Below, piece by piece: positions 6,143 through 6,220 of a stretch of 6,220 nucleotides of DNA. Source of the DNA: a bacterium CG2_30_54_10 (GTDB taxonomy: Bacteria; Muiribacteriota; Ozemobacteria; Ozemobacterales; Ozemobacteraceae); assembly GCA_001872985.1 (NCBI GenBank), contig MNYA01000154.1:1-6220 (forward strand), read 5' to 3'. The translations under genes and the position numbers were made by a program. The notes beneath the pieces were generated by a model that had not been told where the DNA came from, ran no database searches, and saw only the letters and a list, made by a program, of their open reading frames with translations. The first letter of the stretch is position 1, and each line of letters opens with the position of its first letter.

Positions 6143-6167
6143 GCCTCGCGAAGTGAATTCGCGAGGC
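6143..6167. repeat. Perfect 10-bp stem hairpin
   Basis: GCCTCGCGAA (6143-6152) and its exact inverse complement TTCGCGAGGC (6158-6167) surround a GTGAA loop. It sits three bases from the terminator stem and has no T-run of its own. It could be part of a repeat cluster or a 3'-end stabilising structure. Confidence 0.8.
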
Positions 6168-6182
6168 TCATCCTCCGCGGTC

Positions 6183-6197
6183 GGGCGCTTTGCGCCC
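6183..6197. repeat. Short perfect hairpin GGGCGC-TTT-GCGCCC
   Basis: A 6-bp all-GC stem with a three-base loop is the third hairpin in the last 100 bases of the window. No T-run follows on either strand. The surrounding bases 6168-6220 hold nothing else recognisable. Confidence 0.6.
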
Positions 6198-6220
6198 TCC
6201 GGTCTGCCTTCACTCTTCCC

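Noticed and set aside
6044..6220. Minus-strand frame open from the window edge to a TAG
   Set aside because: It passes through three perfect hairpins, a terminator with U-tract and the 52-bp repeat, so it is most likely a chance open frame in non-coding DNA.

Overview
The window reads as chromosomal DNA of a free-living Gram-negative bacterium of moderate GC content. Evidence for this is a Sec signal peptide on the first gene, a multi-membrane-span PAS/GAF sensor, a nucleotide-sugar epimerase of the kind used for cell-surface polysaccharide, and gene-poor DNA full of dispersed repeats. No ribosomal or other phylogenetic marker is present, so I do not name a lineage. No defence system, CRISPR array, tRNA or rRNA is visible.

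Layout. 1-125: lead-in without a confident gene. 126-1784 (+): exported protein of unknown function, about 552 aa, with a faint internal duplication. 1785-1933: short gap ending in a good ribosome binding site. 1934-4372 (+): 812-aa integral-membrane sensor (six-span N-terminus, PAS, long coiled coil, GAF, coiled coil, GAF) with no kinase, GGDEF or other output domain. 4373-4539: convergent intergenic spacer built from repeat DNA, with a 52-bp repeat and a long imperfect hairpin. 4540-5586 (-): UDP-glucuronate 4-epimerase with a clear RBS and a plausible sigma70-type promoter at 5627-5655. 5587-6220: no supported gene, but dense non-coding structure. This holds a 126-bp element with 20-bp perfect terminal inverted repeats, a CACAAAG-type imperfect palindrome with 9-bp tandem units, a second copy of the 52-bp repeat, a leftward intrinsic terminator and two more perfect hairpins.

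How the parts relate. The two + strand genes may be co-transcribed (149-bp gap, no clear terminator between them), but nothing in the sequence links their functions. The epimerase is transcribed alone toward them and presumably supplies UDP-galacturonate for a surface glycan. The most notable signal is the repeat architecture around the epimerase. Near-identical 52-bp direct repeats (50/52) bracket it. A third, diverged copy on the opposite strand appears to form the last ten or so codons of the epimerase, giving it a non-family C-terminal tail. I see no convincing new multi-gene system. The sensor without an output and the repeat and miniature-element cluster are the items worth following.
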